Source of the DNA: Lepus europaeus
Taxonomy: Eukaryota > Chordata > Mammalia > Lagomorpha > Leporidae
Direction: 5' to 3'
Assembly: GCF_033115175.1 (NCBI RefSeq)
Contig: NC_084828.1
Coordinates: 95,853,388 to 95,917,387 of the forward strand
DNA length: 64,000 nt
Program-made: the position numbers and the translations under genes
The notes under the pieces: model-generated
Databases searched by the model: none
What the model was told of the DNA's origin: nothing
The model's input: only the letters and a program-made list of their open reading frames with translations
Shown: positions 47,615-59,100 of the stretch, in pieces
Position numbering within the stretch: the first letter of the stretch is position 1
Layout: every line of letters starts with the position of its first letter

Positions 47615-47815
47615 GATCCTGTTGGTCAGCGCTCATCAAGTTCCAGGTACTCTGTTAAGTACTACACATGGATGATATCACCGAACCCTCAAAACAGTGC
47701 TGAGGGAGAGAGAACACAATCGTTTCCATTTCGTGAGCATTGAAATGCTGGCTTGTAGAGGGTTTAGTGGCTCACCCAATGTCAGGTGGTCGGTGATGAA
47801 AGGCCTAGAATCTGC
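47615..47815 (-). mobile_element. MIR SINE
   Basis: caggtactctgttaagtact, gatgatatcaccgaaccctc, tagtggctcacccaatgtca. Confidence 0.65.
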
Positions 47816-48529
47816 TGCCCATGGCGCTGGCAGACTACAGGCAGGGCTCCTTCCCCTCTCTCCCTCCTTCCAGCAGACAACCCTGCAGAATACATGAGCT
47901 AGCCATGGTGGGAGGCCTTAGAGGGGACACAAAGATGAAGAGCTGCTCCCCGTTTTCCAGGTACTGGCCGGGGAAAGACAGGAGAATATGCATACCTGTG
48001 ACACAAGGCAACCCGCAGTCAACATGCTGGTGAGACAGAAACCCCGTGGTCTGTGAATTCGGAGCCTGGACTCACTTCCGGGGAGCCCCGAAGGCCCGGC
48101 GGGAGGAGCAGAATCTCCACAGGCAGAAGCAGAGACCTTCCTGGACTGGGTCTGAATGCTTCCTGTTTTCCGAAGTCCTAGCTCGTGCAATACACACAGC
48201 AGGCTCTCTAACAGACTTTCTGGTTGGACACTAGCCACTTGGGGTGAGGATAGGATTCATGACTCTGGGTTATGATGTCATTATTGGACATAAATGGTCT
48301 AAGTCTCACCCCTTCTCTGGACTTGTATTTACAAACTATGGAACAGTGGCACGGAGGGGGCTAAGTGCAGTTTTGCTTATGAGTTTCTGATTTGGATTAC
48401 ATTCGGCTAAAACATGAAAAATCATTTGCAAGCCAAAATGAAATGTAAATACAAAAGACTATTTCTCACTATTCTTACTGTTGCAAAACTAAAAATAACT
48501 AATACAATGTGCTTCTCATTTAACCAATA

Positions 48530-48605
48530 ACTTTTTTTTTTCTTTTTTCAGTAACTGAGCAGGGTCAGGCACTGCGGATACAAAAAAAAAAAAAAAAAAA
48601 AAAAA
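48530..48605. repeat. T-run and A24-25 run
   Basis: cttttttttttcttttttca near 48531 and an A-run at 48581-48605 separated by about 30 bases. No SINE body between them. Confidence 0.8.
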
Positions 48606-48834
48606 GGAATAATACTCAGCTTCTGTCCTTGGGATCTGAACTAGGAAAGGAGACAGCAGGGGCAACTGGCAGCATAAGTGTAACGTGCCAGGATGAAGTC
48701 TGGGATGGAGGTGGGCAGGAGTTTTGTGCTTTCTTAGTGATAGTGGTAATGATAAAGTAAAGAACTTAAGAATCAGAAATCAATTGTCATGCTCCAGCAT
48801 AAAAAAGGAATAATAGGATGGGGAAATGTAAAAA

Positions 48835-48990
48835 AGTTTGAGGTTATACTATGTTCCAGGTACTTTCACATCCATCATCTTCAAAATAAACTCGCTATCA
48901 TTATACCCATAATACAGAAGGGCAGGCTGGGTCACTTCCCAAGGTTTATAAAGCTAGAAGATAAAAGAATTTAAACCCACGGCATCCAAC
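48835..48990 (-). mobile_element. MIR SINE
   Basis: ctatgttccaggtactttca, ctcgctatcattatacccat, gggtcacttcccaaggttta. Confidence 0.65.
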
Positions 48991-49399
48991 AATAACCTGG
49001 TGCTTTTCCGGGTATCCCTGACTGCTTTCTTTTCAGTCATTGTTTCTGTAGAATTCGTTCCATACTAATCTTGAACAATCTTCTTGGATTGTTTCTCCCA
49101 GGAGAAAGATGGGTGTATGATGAGAGAGAGTTGATAGTAACCCTTGTCCTGTCACTTCCTCTTTCACTTCCCTCCCACTGTCTTTCCTGACTGCCCCCTC
49201 CTCCAATCCCCAAGAAGCTACTAAGGAGGGAAGAGCCTGCAGAGAGGGCGCCACCAGCCTGCACATCCCAACACAAAGCCCATGGAGAGAGGAAGAAATT
49301 TGCAAACAATTCTGCCCAAGGAATCCACACAGGTTAAAATTTGATTTTGCCCGAATTTTGTGGAGCCTTAAGGAATCTCAAACGCACCTGTCGGAACTG

Positions 49400-49545
49400 C
49401 TAATTTTACAGGTGAAAGAAACAGAGATCTACAAAGTGAAAGGAGGAGCCCGGTGTCACTCACGGGTGTGAGGCAGAGTCTGGACTGGAACGCGGGTCTC
49501 CTGACCCCCAAGCCAAAGCTCTGCGCTCATCAGTTGCCTCTCCAG
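49400..49545 (-). mobile_element. MIR SINE
   Basis: attttacaggtgaaagaaac, gagtctggactggaacgcgg, gctctgcgctcat. Confidence 0.65.
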
Positions 49546-50210
49546 TTTCTCCCATGAACAGCTCAACTTACATTGGCAGACGGCTCAGTGTTGGTGTCTG
49601 TGCGAGGCCCAGGAGCCAGGGCGCTCCTTGACCTCCACTCTGATCAGCTCATGTTCTCATCTTAAGAACAGGAAGTGGCTTTGTTTTTAGCTCTGAAAGC
49701 ACATTCTAGGGGTGGGAGAGGGGGATTTGGGGAGGAGAGTTCCTGTACATGATGGTCAACAGTGGTCAGCCGACGCTTCGCTCTTGGTTGAAGAAGGGGA
49801 AGGTGCAAGGCAGACAGTTAGGGGAAAGATGAAGGTTGTCCTTGCGTCCTAGCCAGACATGACCTCAGCCAGAGCTCGCCAAGCCCTCGGCCAGGGGCAG
49901 GGGAGGATTCTGCTCTGGTCATTCCTTCTCTCTTCTGACAGGGCAGGACACCAGAGTGGAGGTTCAGGCAGGAGCTTCAGGGTGGGAAACTTTGTAAGAA
50001 CTGTATACAACCTCCAGTGCTCCCCCACCCTCTGCTGGAGGCCACAAGCTCCCTTGCCAAGGAAGGAAGGAGGAACACTTTATTCAGTTTAATAATTTAT
50101 ACAAATTGAAAAGTTTACTGTGTGAAATAAAGGGAACTCAAGAAGACAACACAGAAATAAAAATTCCTTAATCTCCTCTTAGAGCATGGAAGTATGGAGA
50201 TGCTTTTAAT

Positions 50211-50546
50211 TTTTTTTTTTTTTTTTTTTGACAGGCAGAGTGGATAGTGAAAGAGAGAGACAGAGAGAAAGGTCTTCCTTTTTGCCATTCGTTCACCCTC
50301 CAATGGCCGCTGCGGCCGGCGCATTGCGCTGATCTGAAGCCAGGAGCCAGGTGCTTCTCCTGGTCTCCCATGCGGATGCAGGGCCCAAGCACTTGCGCCA
50401 TCCTCCACTGCACTCCTGGGCCATAGAAGAGAGCTGGCCTGGAAGAGGGGCAACTGGGACAGAATCCAGCGCCCCAACCGGGACTAGAACCCGGTGTGCC
50501 GGCGCCACAAGGCGGAGGATTAGCCTGTTAAGCCACGGCGCTGGCC
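50211..50546 (-). mobile_element. Young CSINE landed in the tail of an older CSINE
   Basis: T-run, gacaggcagagtggatagtg, ccgctgcggccggcgcattg, head ending gccacggcgctggcc, directly followed by the T-rich start of the 50547 copy. Confidence 0.93.
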
Positions 50547-50882
50547 AAAATTTTATTTATTTATTCATTTATTTATTTACTTGAGAGGCAGAGAGATGGA
50601 GATAGAGGGTGAAAGACAGGCAGAGAATACCTGTCCACTAATTCATTCTCCAAATGTCTGCAATGGCCAATGCAGGGCCAGGTGAAAGCCAGGAGCCAGG
50701 AACTCAATCCAGGTCTTCAGCTACTCCCAAAGACCCAAATACTAGAGGCCTCCCTGCTGCCTTTCAGGAGCTGTATTGGCTGAAGATGGAACTGGGAGTG
50801 CAGCTGCTTTTGACCCCAAGCACTTCAATAGGGGATGAAAGCATCTTAACCAGCATCTCAACTGCTAGGCACAATGCCTACC
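50547..50882 (-). mobile_element. Older-type CSINE
   Basis: tttatttatttattcattta, aaagccaggagccaggaact, reversed head gctaggcacaatgcctaccc. Confidence 0.85.
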
Positions 50883-51104
50883 CAGAGGTACTCTTCTTAA
50901 TAACCTTGCCTTGGAATAGAACGACCTGATTGTCTAATAGATGGTTGTGAAACAAGCAAGCACCCTCTCCCTTTGAGGGCAGCCAAGTCGTATCTCCTGC
51001 TACTAGGATCACATCTGACCTTAGCACTTACAGCCTGGGACATCAGAAAGCACAGACCCCGATCTACAAAATGCTAGGCCTGGAAGAGACTGTGGGCACT
51101 CGTC

Positions 51105-51255
51105 TCTACCAGAGCTTCCCAAACCTGGCAGTGTATCAAATTCATTACAAATTTAGACTTCCAGGAACCAACTCAGAGATTGATTGGGTGGATCAGGACT
51201 GGGGTCCAGGAATCTTCATTTTCAACAAGCAAGCCCTGTTTAAGAACAGATTATG
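51105..51255. mobile_element. MER5A-like hAT MITE
   Basis: agagcttcccaaacctggca, ggatcaggactggggtccag, atcttcattttcaacaagca. Confidence 0.6.
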
Positions 51256-52029
51256 TGACTCAACCCTATTCATCTAGCTATCAAAGCTTTGACATTGAGA
51301 ACCTGCTTACACAGCAAAGAAAACTGAGGTGCCAACAACCAGGCTGGTGGCTGCACTTGGAGCCTGGTTATCTGCCTGCTGGTGTAAGGTCTTTCTTTGC
51401 CAATGACCTTACACATGGCTCCTCTCCCCCCAGCTCACCAGCCCACTGAGAACCCACGAGGACCATTCAGTCCCCATTTGGCTCATTGGTGGGAATGGCT
51501 GGTAAGGGTTTGGGCTGAAGGTAGTTTGAAGGGCACTCTCAGAAGGCTGCATCCTGTATTCTGGTGGGTTAAAAGCAGAAGGCTCAGCTGATGGCCCTTA
51601 CGGCACACTGCCCGTTGTTCCAGACAGACAGAACAGTTGGTTCATGGTGGAAGCAGCCGGCTGTGCTAGAGGAGCCAGGGTGGTGGGGGCAGACTGAGGG
51701 AAGGGGAGAGGAGGAGAGATGGAGTCTGAGTTGGAACCGAGGCCAGACCATGTGGGCCCTCTAGGCCGCATTAAGGCCTCTGGATTTTACTCTCAGCCAC
51801 TGCGGGATTTTGAGCAGAGTGGCACAATCGGACATATTTTCACAGGGCGCTCTGACGCAGCGGTGAGCACAGACTGTACACGGCAGGCACAGAAGCAGGA
51901 ATTTAATGCGGAGGATCTGCAGTACTCCAGGGGACAGAGGGAGCTGGCTTGGCTCAAGCTTGTGGGAGTGCAGGTGGTGAGAAGTGGCTGGATCCTGGAT
52001 GATTTTAAAAGCAGAGCTGGGGCAGGTGT
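51256..52029. other. DGKG 22.7 kb intron, unassigned stretch
   Basis: No repeat or exon recognised. Confidence 0.5.
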
Positions 52030-52323
52030 GGGGCCTAGTGAGATACCTGTGTCCCACAGCAGAGTGCCTGGGTTTGATGTCCAGCTCTGATCCCTGATTC
52101 CAACTTCCCTGGTTGGAATATGGACCCTGGAAGGGAGCTGTGACAGCTCAAGTGGTTGGATCCTTGCCACCCCCATGCGAGACCTGATTTTGGTTGCAGG
52201 CTTCTGGCTTCAGCCCAGCCCAGGCTCCGCCATGAGCACTTGGGGAATAAACCAGTAAATGGGTGCTATTTCTCTCTCTCTCTCTCTTGCTTTCTTTTCA
52301 TAAGATAAATATTTTTTTTTAAA
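52030..52323 (+). mobile_element. Diverged CSINE
   Basis: ggggcctagtgagatacctg, ttgtaggcttctggcttcag-like core, ctatttctctctctctctct, A/T tail. Confidence 0.78.
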
Positions 52324-53144
52324 GTAGTGCTAAAAGATTTTCTGATGGACTAGATGTGAGATAGGCAATAAAAAGAGTCAAGGACGGTGCCAGGTGTTTA
52401 GACTGGAGTCTCCAGCAGTTGAGAGGGTGAAGCTTTGGAAGAGGGGCGGCAGGAGTTGTTTTGGACATGTTGAGTTTATGGTCTCTGTGGAACACACAAG
52501 GGCAAACGTGGCACAGGCTGCTGGACACTGGAGTCAGAGTGCAAGGGGAGGTGGCCCACAGGCTTTGCGGTACCATGCGCACACACGTGGTGTCTGAATA
52601 AAGCCTCAGCATGGATGGGGGCCTCCAGGTAGCGAGTACTGATGGAAGAGAAAAGGAATTGCACCTGGGGACCATGCAGCATCAAGAGGTCAGAGACAGA
52701 GGGAGCGACCAGTGAGGTAGGAAGACCAGGAGCAAATGGAGTCTTAGAAGCACAGTGGGAAAAACGTTTCCAGGGAGTGATCAGCTGGCTCCAATGCCCC
52801 AGACAGGTTAACTGAGATGAGGTTGAGAACAGACCATTGGATGTTGATGGAGGGAACAGTGACCTTGACAGGAGCAGCTTTTGCCTCCTAACCTCATGGA
52901 CATCCACAGTTTGACTACTGACTGCCATTTTGGACTCCCTTACTGTAAATTTTATCTTCTCAATTGGATGGTAGAGTCTGCAACATCACTGATATTAAGT
53001 CAGCATATCCCCAGAGCAAAGGGTCCTGGGCGGGCTGCAGGGCCTTATGGAGCCTGCTATAGGCCCCGAAATGGTTTGCTAACAGTTCCCCTAAATGACT
53101 CTTCTCTGGGGGCACTGCCCGAGAGCAGCTGTCCTCATGCTTAC
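52324..53144. other. DGKG intron next to the 53145 exon donor
   Basis: No recognised repeat or additional exon. Open frames at 52319-52928 overlap on both strands without family motifs. Confidence 0.55.
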
Positions 53145-53322
53145 CTTGGACACAGAATTTCAGTTCCTTGGGGTCAGTGATACCCTTCCTGCTTTCCCGG
53201 ATCACAGCCCGGTTCTTCTTGGTTTCTCCCCAGAGATTGGTGCCTCCATACATGCTGGGAATGTTGAGAATGGCAATGCCTTCAAGGAAGATGTTGCTCA
53301 GGTCCACTCCAACCCCATCGCA
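53145..53322 (-). CDS. DGKG: Diacylglycerol kinase gamma, fourth-from-last coding exon
   Basis: This is an internal coding exon of 178 bp. On the minus strand it follows an acceptor with a pyrimidine-rich tract ending in ctctgtccctcag and a TACTAAT branch-like site. It ends ...GTCCAAG before a consensus donor gtaagcatg. It begins in phase 0 with codons for [10 protein letters not shown], runs through [14 protein letters not shown] and [12 protein letters not shown], and ends ELKFCVQ plus one G. That G completes an Asp codon with the next exon. The sequence is the accessory (DAGKa) subdomain of type I diacylglycerol kinases, which convert diacylglycerol to phosphatidic acid using ATP. The [10 protein letters not shown] block is a family hallmark. 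The strand, phase and downstream exons all agree. The paralogues DGKB and DGKA are alternatives; the gamma assignment rests on the C-terminal tail in the last exon. Confidence 0.93.
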
Positions 53323-53440
53323 CTGAGGGACAGAGAAATGGCCATCTATTAGTATCCTCGATGTATTGCACCACAGTGGGTTGTGTGTGTGTGGGTGGAG
53401 GAGGAGGAACTCTCTTACTCTCTTAAAGGATTTGTCAAGG

Positions 53441-53746
53441 GGTGGGGGTTAGCCCAGCAGTTAAGATGCCACTCGGGATGCCTGCATCTCATATTGAAGG
53501 CCTGTATTCAAGTCCTGACTCCACTCCAAATTCCGGCTTCCTGCCAATGCACCCCTTGGGAAGCAGCAGGTGATGACTTGAGTACTGGAGTCCCTGCTGC
53601 TATGTGGGAGACCAGAATGAGTTCCCAGCTCCTACTTTCAGCTTGGCTCAGCTCTGGCCACTGTGGGCATTTGGGGAGTGAACCAGTAAATGAGAGATCG
53701 ATCTCTCTCTAAATTCAAATAAATAAATTTTTTAAAAAATAAAGAA
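53441..53746 (+). mobile_element. CSINE 118 bases upstream of a DGKG exon
   Basis: gttagcccagcagttaagat, cttgagtactggagtccctg, tail caaataaataaattttttaa. Flanks aaaggatttgtcaagg and aaaaggatgtgacagg suggest a diverged duplication. In transcript sense it is antisense and lies just before the acceptor. Confidence 0.85.
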
Positions 53747-53989
53747 AAGGATGTGACAGGTCTCAGCTACCGCCCTGTCACAAGTTGATCCTTGCAGCAG
53801 AGTACCTCAGGCTTTAACTCTTTGGGATGGGGAGGCACAATCTTAGTCAGCTCTGAGGAAGCCAGCAAAAGGCTCCAGGGATCACGGATAAATCTAGAAA
53901 TGCTTGATGGGCAGTTCCCAGGTCAATTGCCAAACTGTTCCCAAGGCCAACTTCATTATCATCAATTATGCCTCTGCTTAACCATGTGA

Positions 53990-54055
53990 AGATTTAGAGG
54001 GACAACGAATACAGAGCCTAACACATGGTGGACTCTTAACCAACGACAGCGAATT
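53990..54055 (+). mobile_element. MIR SINE 3' fragment
   Basis: gatttagagggacaacgaat then cagagcctaacacatggtgg. Confidence 0.45.
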
Positions 54056-54334
54056 CTCATTCTCCCCCATCTTATTTTATCCCTCATGTGAGAGGTATCA
54101 GATTCCCATTTGGAAGGCATCCAGAGCTTGCTGTCTCCTGTATCTGTATTGTAAGTGCAGTGTTGGCACGTGTGCTTGCTGAAGTAGAGCTTCTTCATCC
54201 AACCTCCACCGCTAGCACCCCTACCAGGTACAAAAGGCCAGAGGCTTGAATCTGCGTGTCTCACATGGCCATACAGTCAGCCCGCTTGGGCACCATGCTC
54301 ACGGACACAGCGAGAAACAGATTAGCTTTGTTCC

Positions 54335-54475
54335 TCAGGACTACAGGCGCCTTACTCCCTTTACAGAAGGGGAAAATACACCCGGAGAGATGAGCTAAGT
54401 TATCTAAGATTACACAGCTGAAAACAACAGGGCAGCATTTCAAACTTGGAAGATTTGTCTGCAAAGTCCATGCTG
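54335..54475 (-). mobile_element. MIR SINE fragment
   Basis: tttacagaaggggaaaatac, gagctaagttatctaagatt, acacagctgaaaacaacagg. Confidence 0.62.
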
Positions 54476-54586
54476 TTTATATAAGGGAAAAAGGCAAAAA
54501 AAATCAAACGTGTACAATAAAGCTCCTCTATCTTTGAGGTTACTGGCTGCTCTGGTTTGAATGTTCTCACCAAAATTCATGTTGAG

Positions 54587-54939
54587 GGGCTGGCATTGTG
54601 GTGTTAAGGTTAAACCTTGGCCTGCAGTGTCGGCATTCCATATGGGTGCTGGGTGGAGTACTGGCTACTACACTTCTGATGCAGCTCCCTACTAATGTGC
54701 CTGGAAACTACACTTCTGATGCAGCTCCCTACTAATGTGCCTGGAAAAGCAGTGGAAGATGACCCAAGGACTTGGGCCCCTGCACCCACGTGGGAGAAGC
54801 TCCTGAAGAAGCTCCTGGCTCCTGGCTTCAGCCTGGCCCAGCCCAGGGCTATTGTTACCATTTGGGGAGTGAACCAGTGGATTGAAGACCTCTCTCTCTA
54901 CTCTGCCTTTCAAATAAATAAATAAATAAATCTTTAAAA
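54587..54939 (+). mobile_element. CSINE with an internal 40 bp duplication
   Basis: Head gggctggcattgtggtgtta, tail caaataaataaataaataaa. Perfect duplication aaaattcatgttgag at 54572-54586 and 54940-54954. Contains two identical 40 bp units at 54668-54747. Confidence 0.95.
54668..54747. repeat. 40 bp perfect tandem duplication inside a CSINE
   Basis: Units 54668-54707 and 54708-54747, each starting ctacacttctgatgcagctc. Confidence 0.95.
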
Positions 54940-54990
54940 AAAATTCATGTTGAGATTGAACTGCCATCTCAACACTAGTGAGAAGCGAGG

Positions 54991-55272
54991 GCTGTGGTTG
55001 GCGTGTGGTGCAGAGGCTAAGTCAATGGCTGGAATACTCAACATCCTATATTAGGGTACCTGGCTGGAGTCTCAGCGACTGCTCCAGCTTCCTGCCACGG
55101 CACAGCCTGGGAGGCAGCAGAGGATGGCTCCAGTACTTAGGGCTCTGCCACTCGTGGGAGACCTGGATTGAGTTCTGAGCTCCTGGGTGTTGTGGGCATC
55201 TGGGAGGGTGAACCAACTTGTGGCAGATCTCTCTCCTTCTGTCTCTCTGTTTCTCTGCCTTTCAAATTCAAA
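54991..55272 (+). mobile_element. CSINE
   Basis: Head gctgtggttggcgtgtggtg, gtctcagcgactgctccagc, CT block ending tgcctttcaaattcaaa. Perfect duplication agaagcgagg at 54981-54990 and 55273-55282. Confidence 0.9.
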
Positions 55273-55914
55273 AGAAGCGAGGCCTTTGGAAGGTAATCAA
55301 GATTAGATCACCCAGGACTGCATTAGTGAATTTAGAAAAGGAGGGAGAGAGACCCCAGCAAACAGACTTCCTCTTCCACCCTGTGATGCCCTGACTGCCT
55401 GGGTGCTCATACAGTCCCCTGCATCAGCTGCAACTCCTCCACTCTGGAACTTTGGAACTGTGAGCTGATTAAACCTTGACAAATCACCTAGTTAGGGCAG
55501 CAGAGAGACAGACCAAGACACCTGTGAACCCAAACGTCCAGAGACTCCTCCATTGAGAAGGCTCAGAGACTGGGCTCTGTTGCTCCTCATACTCTCACCT
55601 CCTGATTCCCTTGAAGTTCTGAATGTCTGTTATCTTGGAACCTCCAGGGTTTATTTCCCGAACTTCAAAATGGAGCAGAGCGAGCTCCTCATTTCCTCAC
55701 GTGGAAGTTCTGATCCCTTGAAAGAACTCTTTGTGTTGATTCAGACTCTGGTCTCTTGCCCCCTGCCTCCCATGTGTCCTTTTCTCCCTTCCGAAGCCAG
55801 ACAGAAGGCCCCTCCCTTCTTCTCCATGGGGCCGGCCCTCCAGACGCAAGGGGACAACCACCATCGTCACTGGGCATGGGGTGAGCCTTGCTATCCGCCA
55901 CATGGTTTATATAT

Positions 55915-56095
55915 ATCTCTTTCATTATCTCCATAATAATCTTCTCAGTCAGTTACTATGACTACACTACATTTGGGGAAACTGAGGCACAGGGGAGCAT
56001 GAATAAGTTGCTCAAAGTCACCCAGCTTACAAACGGAAGGACACAAATTTCCAGGCCAGAGTCAGAGCCAACAACTTAACCGCTCCCATCGTTCT
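55915..56095 (-). mobile_element. MIR SINE
   Basis: cattatctccataataatct, ggggaaactgaggcacaggg, gctcaaagtcacccagctta. Confidence 0.72.
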
Positions 56096-56894
56096 CCAAC
56101 TCCCACACAGGTCTGGTTGTGCCTCCTCTGGCTTGGGGGCTGTCACTGCTCTGATCTTCTCCTATAGGACTTGGTTTTCAGACCTTTCCCCATCCCAGCT
56201 GCCCTGCTTGCACACAACCCAGCTTCTAACCCACCTACCTGGTAAGGCCCCCAGCAATGCAAACAGCACCAACAACAGGATTTGAAGGGGCAGGTGGCAA
56301 AGGCATGGGCACTTCCTGAGGCTGGGATTCTACGGCTCTCTCAGGCCCCAGAAATGAGCCAATGTGCAAAGCCCATGTAAGAGCTCAAATCGTTACCATT
56401 TTCACTCTCTTAATTGTTGCATATGATCAACATTGCACAGTATGCCCTCTTGTTGGCAGCGAGGTGATGGCGTCGCATCAGCTAGCATCACCCAGCCCTT
56501 CATCCCGTGATCCACTTCCTCAGCCATCTCTCCACTATCTGGAACTTGTGTGACTTTTAAAAAATAACTTAAGACTTTACATTTAGGCTAATTAATTTCA
56601 TTTGACTTTCAGCCCAAGCCCCCGCTGGTCCATCCAGCTTAATTCAAATCTTCATTTTGGGACCCTTGACCACAGCTCTCAGAGTCTGGGGTAAGTCATT
56701 AATACACGTGCATATAGGCATAAACAGTGACCAAATCCTTGCCTTGGTCAGCTTACATACCAGGCATGCTGTGTGAACAGTACTTAAGGTGTAGCTGTTT
56801 TATTGGGACTGCATCTGCAGGATGGTCTTGATACCCCAGTCCACTTTTCATTACAAGGTGCAATCACTGAACTTGGAAATGAAAGGGATTTGAG
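56096..56894. other. DGKG upstream intron, unassigned stretch
   Basis: No CSINE, no exon with kinase similarity. Confidence 0.5.
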
Positions 56895-57030
56895 AGAATA
56901 TGCTCCATCTTTCGTGAGACCCAGTGACATTAACAAACATCCCTGTAGTCACCCAACTTATTAATGGTGGGTCTAGATTACTCTCCAGGTCTCCAGACTC
57001 CAGGTCTATGTTCTTGCCACTAAAACACAA
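56895..57030 (-). mobile_element. MIR SINE fragment
   Basis: gacattaacaaacatccctg, tagtcacccaacttattaat, tatgttcttgccactaaaac. Confidence 0.58.
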
Positions 57031-57289
57031 GAAATCAAACAGAATTTTCCAAATGACCACCCTACAACCTAAAGGAATACAAAACTCATCAAAAAAGGAA
57101 TAAAAGTCCCATATTAAGTCACTAATCACTGTGTGTAAAGGTCAAATACTTAGATAATAATCTATTCCAAAATCTTGCCAAGGATTAGAATAGTTTGGGG
57201 CCACTCTGTAGTTTCTGGAATACAGTTTTATCATTTTTGGAAAACTGGGAGATAACATATGTCTGTCTGCCTCCTCAGTGGATAGAACC

Positions 57290-57395
57290 GACTGTGTTGA
57301 AATGGGCCCTGAATGACATTTATAGGTTTGCCTGGAAACCTGAATTCAAATCTGTGTTTTCCAAGGCTAACTCACCACTGATTGACCTTGGGCTC
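57290..57395 (+). mobile_element. MIR SINE fragment
   Basis: gaaacctgaattcaaatctg, then gattgaccttgggctct. Confidence 0.5.
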
Positions 57396-58189
57396 TAGTG
57401 GTCCCATTCAGCACCTGCTGTTCCATTTTTGATTTAGGGCCATTCTCTCTGGAAAAGATGGAAATACTTCCAGAATGGCAATGTCCTATGGAGCTATGCT
57501 TTCCTTTTTTCTCCAAAAATTGTCTAATATCCTGCTTGGCCTCCAGTTTTCAGGCTTCCAGATGCTTTTGTCTGCTCACACCTGGTTGCATGCCCTGCCC
57601 TGCCTTTGCATGTTTGTTACAGTCCCTCCTAGCACGGCCTCAACCAGAGCTCCCTGCTGCTGTCACAGGGATCTCAAACAAAAAGCAAACTACTTTCCCT
57701 TTTCTTCTTTTTTTTTTTAGAGTTCAAGGATTTGGGGAGCTGCATGCCAGCAAATGGGACCACAATCAAGTAAACATTTCCCAATAGATAGGAACCCTTA
57801 CATCAAAAGGAAATACAACTCAAAAGACACTGGCACATCCCATTCGGTCTCTAATAATTAGTCCAGTTCATCACACTGAGCAAATACGTCCCCTAGGACG
57901 TTCCCTTTCCTTCTTAGTGTGATGAATGTCTTGCTAGGAATGTATTTTGGGATGTCTTCCACCCTCGATCCTTCATACACATAATTAGCACTTACGCTGA
58001 AGCTCACTGTGCACATTTTTCTTTTCTCCAAGCTCTCTGGAATGAGCTTTCCTTAGCCCTGTGCCCATGCTTGAATTCTGTTACCTAAACTTCATAAATG
58101 AAGCGGTCACTTCCCCCTGGTTGTAGCCATTTTGACATCACCCTGAATGTATCCATTCTTGGTCAAAACATCCCCCTTCATTCTGAGAC
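57396..58189. other. DGKG upstream intron, unassigned stretch
   Basis: CSINE-free; a T-run at 57709-57718; nothing else recognised. Confidence 0.5.
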
Positions 58190-58400
58190 GCTATGAGCAG
58201 CTCCCATCTGCTGAGGGCTTCCTCAGGCACTTGACCTACATGATCTCCTGGGATCACCTCCAGGACAGGATGAGGGAGGCACCATCGCCACCCCCAGCTG
58301 ACAGGTCTCACAGAGGTTAAGGTGCCTGCTCAGGGCTACCTAATTTGCCTCTCTCCAAGGTGGTGATGCAAAGCCAGGCAGTCAGATGCCAGATCCTACT
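58190..58400 (-). mobile_element. MIR SINE
   Basis: gggcttcctcaggcacttga, gatctcctgggatcacctcc, ctgctcagggctacctaatt, aagccaggcagtcagatg. Confidence 0.6.
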
Positions 58401-58619
58401 CTGGAGATGAGTCAGTGAGGCAAATTGGGGTTTTTGCTGATACTAGACTTATAGCAAAATTAAACTTCCAGCTGTTGTTTGAAGAACTGAAGTCTCCCAC
58501 CACTGCTCTGTCTTGTAGAGTACTCGGAGCAGTGTCTTGCTCATCAATAATGGATATTAGTATTATTTTATCTTACCTCTGTGCCAGGATTGTTTATATA
58601 TACATATATGTAATCACTA

Positions 58620-58725
58620 GCACATATGCCACACTATTAGCACAGTCTTTGGCAGCCTCTTTGAGCTTTAATTTGTCATCTGTACAGTGGAGTTGGGGAG
58701 ACAACACCTGCTTGGTCTCTGGAAG
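58620..58725 (+). mobile_element. MIR SINE fragment
   Basis: gcctctttgagctttaattt then gtcatctgtacagtggagtt. Confidence 0.5.
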
Positions 58726-59100
58726 GCAGTGGGACTCCCTAACTGCACTGTTATTTCAGTTACTTCATCCCCTGTGCCATGAGGGGTCTTCCAGAATCAC
58801 TATCCGCCTCTCCCTCCTCTCCAACACATACACACCCGCGACTTTTCTGGAAGCATTCTGATGGCCTCTTGGCCTAACCCATGCTGCTGAGAACCTTACC
58901 AGCCTATGCCTGCCACACATTCTCTGGACTCCTTTCCTTCGGACTCCTGGGCCCCTTGGGTTTTGGGAAAGGCTAGGGCTGGCATGCAGAGTGTAGGCCA
59001 ATGGAGCCCAGCGTAGGCCCACATGGAACACCCATCCCGCCGCTCCTAGGTGACTTCCCAGCTAAATCCTTCAACAGTTCCATGGAGCCCCCTACCCCTG

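Larger units (their letters stand above)
54545..55522 (+). mobile_element. Old LTR-like element interrupted by two CSINEs
   Basis: ctctggtttgaatgttctca, aaaattcatgttgag, then past both inserts gaggcctttggaaggtaatc, ctggaactttggaactgtga and ctgattaaaccttgacaaat follow MaLR-like LTR order. Non-coding. Confidence 0.6.

Noticed and set aside
48581..48605. A-run as the tail of a processed pseudogene
   Set aside because: No recognisable cDNA-like sequence or target duplication precedes it.
51719..52928. Open frames near the 53145 exon as extra DGKG exons
   Set aside because: They do not contain kinase motifs, and the phase-0/phase-1 exon chain is complete without them.
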